Positions 22,701-34,137 of a stretch of 53,020 bases of DNA are shown here, piece by piece. The stretch is taken from positions 1-53,020 of the forward strand of contig JNDT01001731.1 of assembly GCA_000697055.1 (NCBI GenBank). Direction: 5' to 3'. Every line of letters starts with the position of its first letter. Positions within the stretch are counted from its first letter, which is position 1. A model generated the notes under the pieces. The model was not told the origin of the DNA and made no database searches. It was given only the letters and a program-made list of their open reading frames with translations. A program made the position numbers and the translations under genes. Source of the stretch: Saksenaea vasiformis B4078. Taxonomy: Eukaryota; Mucoromycota; Mucoromycetes; Mucorales; Saksenaeaceae.

Positions 22701-24982
22701 TCTGATACGGGAATTGCTAGACAGCGAGGCGCTTTCATTGTTGCTCGGGTTTCTCAAGGAACCGCTGTTTGTGACTCGCCGAATGATTTTCCTGTCATAA
22801 TTTATATCATAGAACGTCCATTCATCCGAAACTATATCGGTAGATACGTTACCATTTCTGAACTAGTTTCAACGACAAACCAGCGGAAGTAATTGTTGAG
22901 TACGGGTCATCGAGGTGGTCCTCTCCATCGGAAGAAGGGACCCGGGGAGGTAATAACGACAAAAATTGCGGGGTCTGCTTCCCCACTGAATACCCAGCTC
23001 CTGGGTATACCATCTGTACATATACCACGTCGCCATATTCCACAGGACGATGACTATATCCATCAGTATCTTTCACAAAGATAAATGTGGTAGGATGCAC
23101 ACGATCCTGGTACAAATCCTTCGTGATGCATTCACCATCTACGTAACAAACTATGTGGCCTAAATATTTGGGAAATTAGCAAATTCGGGAGTGCAATTGA
23201 CCTGACATAAGGCACAGCTGTTTCTCTTACCTTGTTGTTCACGTTTCTGTGTTGCATGGTTTTGATTATTCTGTGGATGGATCTGACATATGAAGTTATC
23301 ATCTCGTTCGGTGCCTTGCTTGTTGACAACAAGCTCTACTGGGTAGTGGTAATACACGTAGTTGTGATTTGCGAAGGTATCTTTATAGGCTTTTTTCACC
23401 TGGGCTTGCTCATCTGGACCCAAAGCATCGTAAAGAGGTTTCAAATCTTTCAACTGAATGATTTTGGGGTCGCATAGGACAGTTACTTTCCAGTTTTCGT
23501 ATGAATTTCTGAAAATTTCGCGATCATCACCTCCTATATAACTAGTTTTAAGTTTTAAGGCCGGCTTGCCTCCCAGAGTACCTGTGATGTCGCGAAATCC
23601 ATCAACAGTGTTGATATTGTTTGCTATTTCAGCACTAGTAAAAGCTCGGTTCCTTCGATGTTCCACAGTGTCATATTCCTGTTCACAAGCAGGTCTGCCA
23701 CCTAATGCAGATGTGAGCACCAGTTCTCATATTTCTGGCAACAGATGAACCTAGTAAAATTCGGGAAGGGTAATAGTATCCATATTTCCCGAATACGTCG
23801 CATAAGGCCTGGTATCTTCTTCCGTTGCCGAACGCTTTCAACGCGTCTTGAATTGCCGTTCTGAAGCTGGTGTTTGCTGCGATAGCCTCTGGAATAAGCC
23901 TAACCTAATCAAACCTCGTTAACTGTACGCGGTAATTCAAGTGCCAAGTCCTGCTACTTACTTCTGCACACGACATGTAAGAAATAAGGTACCTTTTTCT
24001 GGTGCTTTCATTAAAATCTTGGTCTCGATTATGCAAATTGCTGCTCTCTTCCGCGGCTGCGTCATAGGTGTAGGTCTTAAGGAAAATTGTATGGAAATTA
24101 TGATCAAGTAGTAACTCTTCCTTAGGTTGTTCATTCCCGAGAATTATCTCATGCACAGCTTCCACAAATGGTTTATTCTGAGGATAATTCTGGATCAGTT
24201 CATGAATACCGTTGTTGTAGTATTTGAGCTCTAATGCAGGTTCTTTTGCATTGTGTCCATTAAAATGGATACCATGCATATATTGCTTTACAATTTTTGA
24301 CCGTAACGACGATTTGATCTTTCAAGGATACGAAGTAGCTAAGTACTGGTCAAAGCTAATAGGTAAATTCTTACTTCACAGGAAACCCCCGCCTCCTGGT
24401 TCTCAAGAGGTGCGAGGCGGTTATCGATGGATAAGTCATCTCCTACTTCATAGGGGGATACTTTAAAAATGCGATGAGAGAGATCTTCCTCTTCCTTGTA
24501 GATAATCGTTGGGGAAAGCAGGGAAAAGTGCCCGTCTATGCCCATCATTCCTTTGCTAACTTTAATCTTAAAGTGTCGCCGCCCTAATTTGAGCAAAGTT
24601 TCTACTAAGCCAAAGAAAATATTTGGTCACCATGGTTACATTTAGACGTTTTCTGTCATACTGACAATGTAAACAATTGTTCTTTAATGAAACTGTGTAG
24701 CAATATTACACCTTGCAAACGGTATGAGGAACCGCTCTAACTTGCATAATGGAGAGGGGCGTAAGATAATAGTGGGATCAAGAAGAGAAAAAGGGTGAAG
24801 CGTAGATAAAAGAGAGACAAGGATAAAGCAGGAGTGTTGATATTAGATTGCGAGCCTAGTGGCCTAGGAACCTGTAGGCCAATGTAATTACCTTCGTATA
24901 AAGTAACAACTATTTGGCGTTGGCTTGAAATAAAGTTGATGTCAGGCGTGGCGGTTTTTTGGATGTCGTTCTCCTGAATCAT
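19757..24982 (-). pseudogene. Decayed MACPF-like plus Sel1-repeat gene
   Basis: Exons can be chained on the minus strand from an ATG at 24982 through conserved short introns (for example 24372-24317 and 21733-21684 approximately). Two similar cores are visible: KYGYYYPSR near 23.8 kb, and EYGCFYPSKIVLGGKI near 21.75 kb followed by GGDPSLLFNSYDRS and RWLKSIEENPMIIQ. The KYG-WP-ILGG and GGDP-W-L pattern resembles MACPF-like domains of Glomeromycotina and Mucoromycota as I know them. About a dozen Sel1-like repeats follow (AQYNLGIAYEFGEGVPQDHR and others). Breaks are a frameshift near 23730, TGA at 21687-21685, and TAA at 21355-21353, 21028-21026 and 20773-20771. The family name is inference; the repeats and stops are direct. 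It could be two fused or adjacent genes. Confidence 0.55.
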
Positions 24983-25090
24983 GTGTGGGAGGCGTCAACT
25001 CCAGTGCATTTTGCTGGTGTATTATCCGTTCATTGTTCTGAATTATTATTCCAGCATCCGGCTGCAGCATTTATTTTAGATAATGAGGTG

Positions 25091-25519
25091 GGGCATTGCT
25101 AAGGATGGACTGTAGCATCTAGGGCTTAACTAGGTTATAGAATGTTTTGTACTGGAGAGTCTCATATCGGAACCTCCCATAGTGGTGTGTCCTGTAGCAG
25201 AATCAAAAATACTACAGTGGGACTCATAATAATATTTGATAAAAGAATGATACTTTTTTTTTTTTTTTACCGAACAGGTCTTGCAGGCAGTGTTGTACAG
25301 ACCCTGCCTAGCAAATATTTGCAATCAAGAACAGACTTTCTGCCTAAGCAGAGTATGCTTATATCAAGTATCTATCGCATATCTGAAGATAACTGTCTGG
25401 GATTCAGCAACAAAGACTTCGCTACAGGATACTCCATGGTGATCGAACTAAACGTTAGGTACTACACTCATTCTTTTTTAACATTTTTTTGATCAACTGG
25501 AGTGTCCCTAGCAATTCCC
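25091..25519 (-). mobile_element. MITE-like element with inverted ends, copy 1
   Basis: The right end (GGAGTGTCCCTAGCAATTCCC) is the reverse complement of the left end of the large element at 44947 (GGGAATTGCTGGGGGCACTC), and a diverged partner lies at 25091 (GGGCATTGCTAAGGA). Inside, the minus strand shares TTATCTTCAGATA, TAGATACTTGAT and AATATTTGCTAG with the element at 44947. No transposase frame is present, so it is a non-autonomous element of about 430 bp. It sits directly upstream of the MACPF-like pseudogene. Confidence 0.6.
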
Positions 25520-26558
25520 TATCTCAAATCGCCCGTCCGAATACTCTGTGCCAGGGTTTGAGAGGACGATCACATTATCAAAAGCTGTCTATTAAGTCTG
25601 TCTCTAACGAAGTAGTATACTTACAGTTGTTATCTAATTTCAAACCTTTCTAAGATGAAATCTAACTAGTTTGTACCCAGGTCCTCGTTATGGATGTCCT
25701 TTACTTCATACTCTGATGATGGTCACCATGACTACTGTGTTGCATATTAGAAGCGCCATGGTGAATAATGCGTTTATTATTTTTTCAACAGATGTTTCTA
25801 GACGAGGCTTTATTTGCCTAATATATAGCTCTATCTAAAGATACCCAGTGTAAGTACTAGTGGAAACTTCTTTTTTACAACATAAAGGGCAGGATAATGG
25901 TATCTGCGGGGTAATTTACAGGAGAAAACAGATCCCATTTATTGGCTATTTTCTGCGATGGATAGACATCAATTGAGATCTGTTTATTTTTTTTTCCACA
26001 CAAGTAGAGAATGTATAATGCAGCATATGCAATGGCAAAAAAAAAAAAAGGTTTCGGCACCGCAGCATAAAAAAAGAAAAAAAAAAAGAAAGAAACCCGA
26101 CTTATATATAATATGTAAATGTATGGAGAGAAAAGAAGAAAAAAGAAAAGGAAAAATGTACTGCTTTTGGGTAGCAAATAATTACATCAAAAAAGAAGAA
26201 TGCGAAATGGGGAAATTAGGTCGTTTTCCTCCCAACTCCTTGTACCTTTTTTGCGCGCGCACAACGCACACTCCTTGACATATGAGATAAAAAGGGGAAA
26301 TTTACGCAAAGTGGGGAGGTGTAACAAAAAAAAAAGAAAAAGAAAAAGAAAAAGAAAAGAAAAGAAAAGAAGAAGAAAAAAAGAAGGTTTTGGGATATTC
26401 ATGGGTTCATAAATCATAAAAGGAGGATTAAAAAAATTCAGGAGCGAATGATGTGTTAATATTTTTTTTTGGGAGGTTTTCTTTTTGGTTTTTTCGGTTG
26501 TTGAGAGTATATGTGTGTGTGAGAGTGAAGTAAATAGAAGAAGAAAAATAAAGGGTCA
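25520..26558. other. Intergenic, purine-rich low-complexity DNA
   Basis: I see no gene here. From about 25870 to 26550 the plus strand is dominated by A and G runs, including a GAAAA-type microsatellite at 26325-26385 and several A-tracts. This lies downstream of the homeobox gene on the minus strand, so the tracts are T/C-rich on its coding strand and may fall in its 3' UTR or terminator region. Confidence 0.4.
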
Positions 26559-27579
26559 TTAGATCAAGGATAGCAACGCGTCTGTGTCGTAATTATAGTA
26601 ACCGCAACCATCTACGGATAAGGGTGATCCGGAACCAGCGGAAAGCAATGGTGTCAGTTGCTGTGATGATTGTGATGCTTGTGGCTGTGTTGCAGGAAAT
26701 GGTGGATAGAAATCGATGGGACAGTGCTCGGGCCATCCATTTTCTCCTGATACTCCTCCTCCTCCTTGTTCCTGATTGATTTCTGTTTCGTGAGGTTCAG
26801 AGAAACATCGCTAAATAATAAGAGTTCTTATGAGTAAAACTTTCCTTTTTCTTTGTTTCTCGGTCCATTCTTTTTTATTTTTTTACCTGAGGTGGTGGCA
26901 TAGAATGATTGTAATAGTTATGGATGGATGGACATGATTTTCGACGCCAATCTTCGGGAGAGAAAACCCATCCTTCTGGAGAGGAAAGGGGGTGGACAGG
27001 CATGGATAACCACAAATCGTCTTCTTCTTGGTTTGCCCATAGTGGTTGTGGTTCGGACATTAAAGGTTGATCTGGGCATAACGGAGCTATCATGTCATAC
27101 CAACAGCATTCAGGTTTAATTGCTTGATCCATATACATTGGACCATGGAGACATTCAGATCCAGATAGCGTGGCTAGGGAGGGTCTCCCACTACCGGAAT
27201 TTCGGCTGCTTCCGTCTTCTTCTTCATCGTCGTCAGAGGATCTCTCTGCTTGACGCCTCCGTAATTTCTTTGCTTTTGCGCGACGGTTTTGGAACCAGAT
27301 CTGAACACCACGTGGTGTCATGTCAAGTTTTTGAGCCAAGATACGACGGACCGTAGCATTTGGTTTGGGATTCTCGGCAAAGGATTTTTCGAGGACCTTC
27401 AATTGGGCTTTGGATGTACGTCGACGATGTTTGATCTCAAATGGGTTATAAAACGTCGGTTGAAAATCACCTTGTGGAAACCCGTCTAGCAAAGGATGAT
27501 AACCCACGGGAGATCGATCATTACTAAATGAAGCTGTAAAACATTGTTCGAAAGGCTGCATCATATCTGACGGTGTCAT
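26559..27579 (-). CDS. Homeodomain transcription factor
   Basis: Two exons (27579-26887 and 26810-26559) encode 314 residues. The homeodomain covers about residues 51-110: a basic N-terminal arm (KHRRRTSKAQL), helix 1 with LKVLEKSF, and a recognition helix with VQIWFQNRRAKAKK (invariant W95, F96, N98, R100). It is followed by a basic tail, an acidic Ser-rich stretch (SSDDDEEEDGSS) and a Pro/Ser/Gln-rich C-terminus that could be a transactivation region. It should act as a nuclear DNA-binding regulator. The homeodomain is of the ordinary 60-residue class, not TALE. The target genes cannot be inferred. A second Met at residue 6 is an alternative start. The upstream region is unusually long and rich in microsatellites. 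Confidence 0.88.
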
Positions 27580-29510
27580 TTTGTTTAAAGAAGCAAAGAA
27601 AGTAAATAAAAAGAATTAAAAACTTGAAAAAAAAACTTCATTTATATTTCATGTAAAAGGGGAAAGAATGTTAAAAAAGGGAGAAGAAAAAAAGGGCGTG
27701 AAGAAAAGAATAAACGGAATGAATGCGGATTTACACACACATCCACTACATATACACATATGCATTACACACCTTGGCTTGTCTTTTGAGCATTAAGGGG
27801 GAAGGCGAAGGAAAAAAAAAAAAGGAAAAACGAAAGAAAAAAGGAAGGCAACCTACTGACAACGAAGCTAGAAAGATAAAGATAGAAATAGAAACCTATA
27901 GTTTATATCGGGAATAAAACACTGATAGAAAATAAGAGAAATAGAGAGAGAGAGAGACAAAGAGCAAATCAGGGAGAGGCAACAACGATTCTAGGGAAAC
28001 TACAGGTGGTCATAGCTCTTTTAACATGCATGTCACTTCCGCTTTGACCACCATTTACATAGACTGCAACACACGAGAACCCCACTCAAAATGGTTATAT
28101 GGCTTGATAGAAAGGAGTCAAGTCCACGAGAAAAACTTACCAGCTTAGTTTTGCCCAGGTGTCCCATCTTTTTTTTTTCATTTTTCATTTCTCTCCTACA
28201 ACCTAATCGTTTTACATGATGTTTTTTTTTCTTCCTTCCTTCCTTATCAACTCCCTGCTTAGATCGCTGCATTGTCATTCCATCAGATGCACGAGCGCAC
28301 ACACACGCACGCAGACGCACACAAACACACGTACGTATATACACATACACATACACAATCTAATCCACTAAATGCATACAAATGATCAAGCATGAGTGAG
28401 ACAATCAAAAAGTAAACGTAAAAAAAGATAAGAAGCTTACTGCTTACGTGGAATTGTCCTAGAAGGATATATTTATCGGTAATTTGACAGCTGTCGTTTA
28501 TAGCAATAAATAGAAAAAAGAGATGTTTGTAGAAGGGCAATTTTTCATTTATGATGTCAGGTGTAACATGCCAAAAAGATACAAGCTAAAAAAAGTAAAC
28601 AAGTCAACAGAAAAGGGAGATGAATAGGAGTTGCCGATCGTTTTCAACAAGGTTTATCTACAAAGTAAAAAGGAACGCTTGGTCCACCTTTTTGACCCAT
28701 GTGGGTTTGTGGCTTGCTTTTGCTGCTACTTCTCCTATACCACACACACACCACATCACACCACACATGCTGTTTCTATGTTTCTTTTTTTTTTATTTTG
28801 TTTTGTTTTGTTTCTTTCTTTCTTTTACCCTATGATTTCCCCTCCTCCCTTTGCTCCTCTCTCTCCCCGTTTCCTTGCACTCCTTTCTCCTCTTCCTCTC
28901 TTCCCTCCGTTCTTCGTATACTCTCTCTCTCTCTCTCTCTCTCTCGCTTTCTTTCTTTCTCTCTCTCTCTCTTTTTTTTTAATCCCTTTCGCCCCTCTCC
29001 TTGCCACTAAAGCATTTCTGTTAGAAATATGTCCTTTGTGTTTTTCTTTATTTCTTTAGTGAGACCGATAAAAAAAAGGGAGGAGAAAAGGATCTTACGG
29101 ACCCTTTCTCCGGTAGAAAAGTTTCCATCGCACGGAAAAAGAACCGAGTGGTTCACATCAACAGTGCGGCTTACCTAAAATCTCCTCCTCTTTCTCCTCT
29201 CAATTAGCCCCGTTCACTGGAAGGCGCGCCTTTCTTTATTATTATTATTGTTATTATAGTGTATCCAAAAGAAAAAAATCATACATACGACGTGTCTTTA
29301 ATCTATGTTATGAAAAATACGCGCTTGTATAAAGATTACTTTCTAAAAGCCGTGTTTGCGTCTTGGAACCAGACAGTTCAAGCTCAAGCATGGCAAATAC
29401 TATGAATTCGCGAACAATGATTGGACAGGTGTATGAGAGGTAGTCACCCAGCAACCCTTTTTTATAATTTTGGGCCCAGAGCCAGTGAAAGCCGGCTTCC
29501 CTCATCGATC
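27580..29510. promoter_or_regulatory. Shared upstream region with microsatellites
   Basis: Nearly 2 kb separates the divergent homeobox and DNAJC17 genes. It holds a CA/CG-rich alternating tract (about 28290-28360), C/T-rich stretches with a pure CT microsatellite (28921-28945, continuing to 28972), and several A- or T-runs. Long low-complexity reading frames here are compositional artefacts. Such pyrimidine tracts are common in fungal promoters. No conserved RNA gene or repeat of the local families was seen. Confidence 0.45.
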
Positions 29511-30763
29511 ATGGCGAATATAGCAGATGCCGATGTTGATTATTACGAGATTTTGGGCGTGGAGATCACAGCGTCCATGAAGGACATTGATACAGCCTAC
29601 CGAAAAAAAGCACGGAAACTTCATCCAGACAAAAACCCAAGTCCTGATGCAGGTAAAAAAAAAAATGAGGGAACCTTTTTGTCCTTGGCACATGGGTTTA
29701 ACCATTGTTTTCTTTTCTAGCTGCTCTTTTTCATGTTTTGTCGAAAGCTTATGAATTGCTCAAGAACCAGCAGTCTAGGACAGCATACGATCAGCTGTAC
29801 AAAGCTCGGTTGGACCAGAAGAAGAAAAAGCAGGAGATGGATTCAAAACGACGGAAAGCCCAGGAGGATTTGGAAGCACGAGAAAATTTGGCAAAGAAAG
29901 CTAAAATGGAGCAACAACAAGCAGAGGCACAACATATGGCTGAATTAGCCCGTCTCCGTGCCGAAGGAGCAAAACGACGGCAAGAAGAATGGAAAAAGGA
30001 GGAAGAACCGGTAGAGCAAGGTAAAAAAAAAAAAAAAAAAGAAGGCTAGTAGTACTGTATTGGGCTGGTTGTTGAAAGATTTTGTTATAGAAATACCAGA
30101 GACTACAGAATTAGACTGTTCACTTAAGTTCAAATGGAAACGGAAAAAGCACACATTCACCGCCGATGATCTTCAGGCACTGCTAAATCCTATTGGCCAA
30201 GTGGATACAGTAGTGATGACCGAGAAAAAGGGGAACGCACTTGTTGTGTTTACATCCATCCTTGGGGCGGTAAGTTTTCTTCATTTCTTTTTTATTCATT
30301 GACTCAACGATGATGAATTTTTTTAGCATGCTGTCATGACAAAAAAGGACATAAACCCGGAACTTGGCGTATTTGAATCCATCCAATGGGCTACGGGAAA
30401 GGAACCTGCTATGGTCGGTAAACTCAATGAAGAGATGAAAAACAAGGAAGAGGCAAAAAAGGCGTTTCTACCGCATAACGTACGTCCGACGGTTTCGAAT
30501 GGGAAACCGTTGTTTTCAAGTGGCGTGAAGAAATCGCTTTTTAGTCATATACAAGCCCCAGCGGCAAAGGTACACAATGAGGGAGAAATATCAGGGTCAA
30601 AAGAGGATTAGCTAATGAAAGTTTTTCTTTTTAGGCGTCTTTTTCGAATGCACCCAATCTTTCCGATACAGATTATGAAACATTAACACTGATGAAAATG
30701 AGACAGGCTGAACGGGATCGGTTACTGCAACAAATAAAGGAAGAAGATAAGCAACAGCCTTAA
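29511..30763 (+). CDS. DNAJC17: DNAJC17/Cwf23-type J-domain splicing protein
   Basis: Five exons (29511-29652, 29721-30020, 30091-30269, 30327-30569, 30635-30763) give 330 residues; the human protein has 304. A J domain occupies residues 9-75, with HPD at 38-40 and the family pattern [11 protein letters not shown] long charged coiled coil (about 75-145) and an RRM-like domain (about 150-235, [20 protein letters not shown]) follow. This order is that of DNAJC17 and fission yeast Cwf23, which associate with the spliceosome. The HPD motif should stimulate an Hsp70. The intron at 30021-30090 starts with GT and 18 A residues and could be mistaken for a homopolymer frameshift. The start was chosen because the J domain begins within ten residues of it. 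Confidence 0.9.
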
Positions 30764-31246
30764 TTACCCGGTAACACAAGCATGAATCCCCGTTCGTTAT
30801 AGCAGTTAAGGAATAGGAGACAAGGCTGCATGACGCATGTCTGCTTTCATTGACAGTGTACGTCGACCTGTCTCTTCCAGTTATTCTTTCTTTCTTTCCC
30901 TGCTGAATTTCCTTTCGCTGTTGCCCTATGATTGAACTAAGATGATCGAATAGCAAATGGCTGTGCGTTAGGGATGCAGTGAGCTCTTGTTGTTGTCTCA
31001 TTATTTGTTTACCAAGTATTGAAAAAAAAAGTTTCCTTATCATTGTCGAACGATGCATCCCGTCAAATGTTTGCAGCTGGCGTTCTGCAACGAATGCAGA
31101 CGCTTATTTGGCTAATGCTCCGCGGAACGAAGGAGAGAAATAGAATGCATGGCAACGCATGAGAAAAAGTCAAAGCCATCCAGGCTTCGTTTTAATACAT
31201 TTAACCGAACGAATTCACTTGTTATCCTTTTTTTTTTTTTTTTTTT
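30764..31246. other. Intergenic between convergent genes
   Basis: This gap lies between the 3' ends of DNAJC17 (+) and the ZIP transporter (-). It should hold both 3' UTRs. A T-run at 31228-31248 abuts the ZIP stop codon. I see no further gene. Confidence 0.4.
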
Positions 31247-32364
31247 TTACGCAGCGTCATTCCAAGCAATGACAGTCATTAAACCTAAACCAATAAGCAT
31301 CGCTGCAAACTCTGATAAAGCCTGGCGTCTGTCTTTGTGTATTTTTCCAGTCACTTCCAGTAACTCGGGGATGACGCCCACGGTGGCAATGTACATGAAG
31401 CCACCCGCGGTAAAAGGAATCACCAGGTCACCCCATTGTACGTTGGTTCCTAACAGACCTGTTTCTGTTCCATCATGCCCATGTTTGACAGCACCTGAGC
31501 GGGAGGCTTCTTCAATAAAGATACCCATCAATGTACCGAGAAAAGCGCCAACGGCGGTGGTAAACTGAGCCATCATTGCTTTTTGTTTGCTAAAGCCTGA
31601 TTGAACGAGAATAGCATAGTCACCAACTTCGTGGGGTATCTCGTGGAAGAAGACGGCGACAGCAGTGGTTGCACCCACGGCAGGTGAAGCATAAAATGAA
31701 GCAGCCATGGCAAGTCCATCCGTCATGTTGTGGGTAAAGTCGGCAAAAAGATTGAGGTACGCACTTAGTTTGATACTGTTTTCCTCGGTCTTTTTCTGGA
31801 TAGATCCATCGGTCTTTTTTTCCTTTTCTTCTTCTTCTGGTTTAGTGACATGACGTTGGCGTAATCCTTCTGGAAGAGGTTCATCTATCTTCTTTTGACG
31901 CGTTTCCTCCTTTTCTTGATGATGATGATGTTCATGACTGTGACTATGTCCTCCACTACCTCCGTTGAAGACGCGCATCAACTTATCCATAACAAAGAAG
32001 AAAAAGAGACCAGCAAAGATACCCAAACCAATCAGGACATTGGTATGATTATCAACAACGACAGCATGATGTTCTTCGTTATGTTCACCCAAAAACGCGT
32101 GCGGTAACAAATGCAAAAACACGTCGCCGAGAAGACCACCTAGACAAATACATCATTAGCAAATGAGAGACGCAAGGTATCCTTCTTTTTTTTTTTACCA
32201 ACGGCGAAACTAACGAGAATATTGAGGGCGTTTGTATTGATGTTGGGAGGGACGAAGTAAAGAAGTAAGTTGGGGAAGATGGAGATGTAGGCGGTTGCTA
32301 ATAGGGAATTGACCATGGCATTACCCGGAAACAGGTAAGCAAATGCCGTTGCTTGGAACGACAT
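31247..32364 (-). CDS. YKE4: ZIP zinc transporter of the LIV-1/KE4 type
   Basis: Two exons (32364-32199 and 32139-31247) encode 352 residues. Hydrophobic segments fit a multi-pass protein. Between helices III and IV lies a His-rich loop (about 118-129, GGHSHSHEHHHH) followed by a long charged stretch. Helix IV carries HNMTDGLA (about 192) and helix V HEIPHEVGD (about 221), the paired metal-site signatures that define the LIV-1 subfamily. Yeast Yke4 and human SLC39A7 are endoplasmic reticulum or Golgi members that move zinc into the cytosol; location here is inferred from that likeness. No cleavable signal peptide is obvious, as the N-terminus is MSFQATAFAYLFPG. One 59 bp intron with an A-rich donor side is present. 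Confidence 0.88.
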
Positions 32365-32797
32365 TGTTGTTTAGAGAGGGAATATAGAAAAGGTGGAAAG
32401 AAGAGAAAAAATATAAAAAAGAGAAGAGTTGAGGAAGACCAATAAAACGAGTCAACGTCACCTAATCAATTGTCCGCACATCCCCCTTCTTTTTTAAAAG
32501 AGAAAAAAAAAGAAGTAGAGTAAAGAAATGCATTCATCGTTGAATTCATGATATATTCCCCTTTTTTTTATTATGATACTGGATTTATTTCCTTTTCTTG
32601 TGTACAAAAAAGGAGAAGGAAACATGAAGGAAATAAGAGAGAGAGAGAAAGAAAGAGAGACTGTTGAATGAGGCTCCGATCCGTTTTCCTTGTATATTTC
32701 AAGCATTCGATTTCTTACCCCGAACAACGCATTTTTCTCTTCTTTTCCTCTTTTTCTTTTCCCTCTTGTTTTTCCTTACTTTTTGGTTCATTGCATT
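32365..32797. promoter_or_regulatory. Divergent promoter region, ZIP and SWIB genes
   Basis: The region between two divergent genes is rich in A/G and C/T tracts, including GAGA repeats at about 32635-32660 and a T/C-rich run just before the SWIB start at 32798. No RNA gene or repeat of the local families is seen. Confidence 0.4.
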
Positions 32798-33685
32798 ATG
32801 GATATACAAACGTTCAAACCTAAAATCATAGGTAGGTTATATGCGTGGAAGAATTAAGGGTGGAGTGGACAGTGTGTACGGTTTGTGTGTGTGTGTGTGT
32901 GTGTGCGAGTGTGGGGTGTGTGTACTGTGTGTGTGTACACTGTGTGTATACACTGCGTATCCTGCGTGTGTGTACTATGCATACATTCTCTGTGTAAGCA
33001 TAACACTTACCTCCGTTCTGGTAGAGATTCTCCGATCATCTGATCTCAGTACAGTGAATACGAGAATGGTCCGAGAACAACTTCAAAAGGAGACGGACGT
33101 TTCGTTGGATGACTACAAAAAAGAACTAAAGCAGTTGATTAGCGATTGTTATGATATTGTCAATGAAGAACAAGAAGAATCAGAGGAAGCAGAGGAACCA
33201 GTGCAGAAAGTGACACCAACAAAGAAAAGAGCAAAAACAGAAGAATCATCATCATCATCCAAAGTAGTAAAGAAAAGAAAGAAGAAAACATCAACAACAG
33301 AATCAACGGGAGAAAAGAAGAACGCATTTAATCGTCCGTGGGCACTAAGCTCCGAACTTGCAGACGTCACAGGGGTAACAGAGGTAATTTTCTTCTCTCC
33401 CTCTCCCTTATTTAAGAAAAAAAAACATGATTATTTTAGTTATCAAGACCTGGAGTGGTCAAGGCATTATGGGAATATATCAAGAAGAACGAATTACAAG
33501 ATCCATCAAACAAATCATTTATTGTATGTGATTCAAAGTTGAAATTGATATTTGGAGAAGAACGAATTCATTGTTTTACCATGAATAAGTATATTGGTAA
33601 ACATTTAACAAAGCTACCTGAGAAAAAAGAAGAAGATGACAGGAATTCTTCCCATCAGGTTGTACAAATTGAAACATGTGAATAA
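32798..33685 (+). CDS. DEK_C plus SWIB/MDM2 domain chromatin protein
   Basis: Three exons (32798-32831, 33025-33383, 33440-33685) encode 212 residues. Residues about 1-58 form a DEK_C-like helical domain (STVNTRMVREQLQKE, LDDYKKELKQLI). An acidic then basic linker follows (KKRAKTEESSSSSKVVKKRK). A SWIB domain covers about 132-190 (LSRPGVVKALWEYIKKNELQ, then CDSKLKLIFGEERI and FTMNKYIGKHL). Yeast Tri1 and Uaf30 share this build; Uaf30 belongs to the RNA polymerase I upstream activating factor. The protein should be nuclear. Intron 1 is long for this window (193 bp) and contains a GT microsatellite; the first exon encodes only eleven residues. Confidence 0.82.
32884..32975 (+). repeat. GT microsatellite inside SWIB intron 1
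   Basis: A GT-rich run with interruptions (GTGTGTGTGTGTGTGTG and later GTGTGTGTAC blocks) occupies the middle of the first intron of the SWIB gene. It explains the greater length of that intron compared with its 50-70 bp neighbours. Confidence 0.7.
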
Positions 33686-34007
33686 ATCAACTGATACGTG
33701 TGATGTGGAGAAAGAAAGAAAAAACAGGGCAGATCTTGTTGCAGATAATAAGCCACAACAAAGGTTAGGATGGGAAAAAAAAAAGGTTTAACTCGGGATC
33801 CTTTTCCGTCACATCCGGTTTCTTCAGAATTGCTATTTCGCTTATCCTTTTCACATGTCAAATTCAATGCATCATTGTTTCCAAAACACGCGAATAAATA
33901 TGCAACCTATTTTTGGTTTTTTCTCTCTCGCACGCCTGATGACCGAAACCCCCACCCGGATAAAAGAATTCTAACTCTCTTTACCCTTTTATTTTTTTGC
34001 GCGTGAT

Positions 34008-34135
34008 TTTTTTTTTTTTGCATTTCTTCTTCTTCTTCTTCTTCTTCTTTCTCTCTCTTCTCTCTTCTTTTTCTCCCTTCTCTTCTCTCTCTCTCTCTCT
34101 TTCTCTCTTCTTCTTCTTCTTCTTCTTCTTCTTTA
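34008..34135 (+). repeat. CTT/CT tract directly before a start codon
   Basis: A continuous pyrimidine tract made of TTC repeats, TCTC runs and a second TTC block ends three bases before the ATG at 34138. It is probably the 5' leader or core promoter of the downstream gene. Confidence 0.6.
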
Positions 34136-34137
34136 GT

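Noticed and set aside
28631..29059. Long hydrophobic frames in the C/T-rich region
   Set aside because: They consist of translated CT and T tracts (Leu/Ser/Phe runs) without any motif, and the opposite strand is equally open.
30021..30050. Apparent frameshift at a run of 18 A in DNAJC17
   Set aside because: The run lies in an intron (30021-30090) with a GTAAAA donor and a TTGTTATAG acceptor. Splicing restores the frame exactly into the RRM-like domain.
33997..34137. In-frame N-terminal extension of the one-helix protein
   Set aside because: The extension is the translated TTC/TC tract. The start at 34138 directly follows the tract and gives a normal composition.
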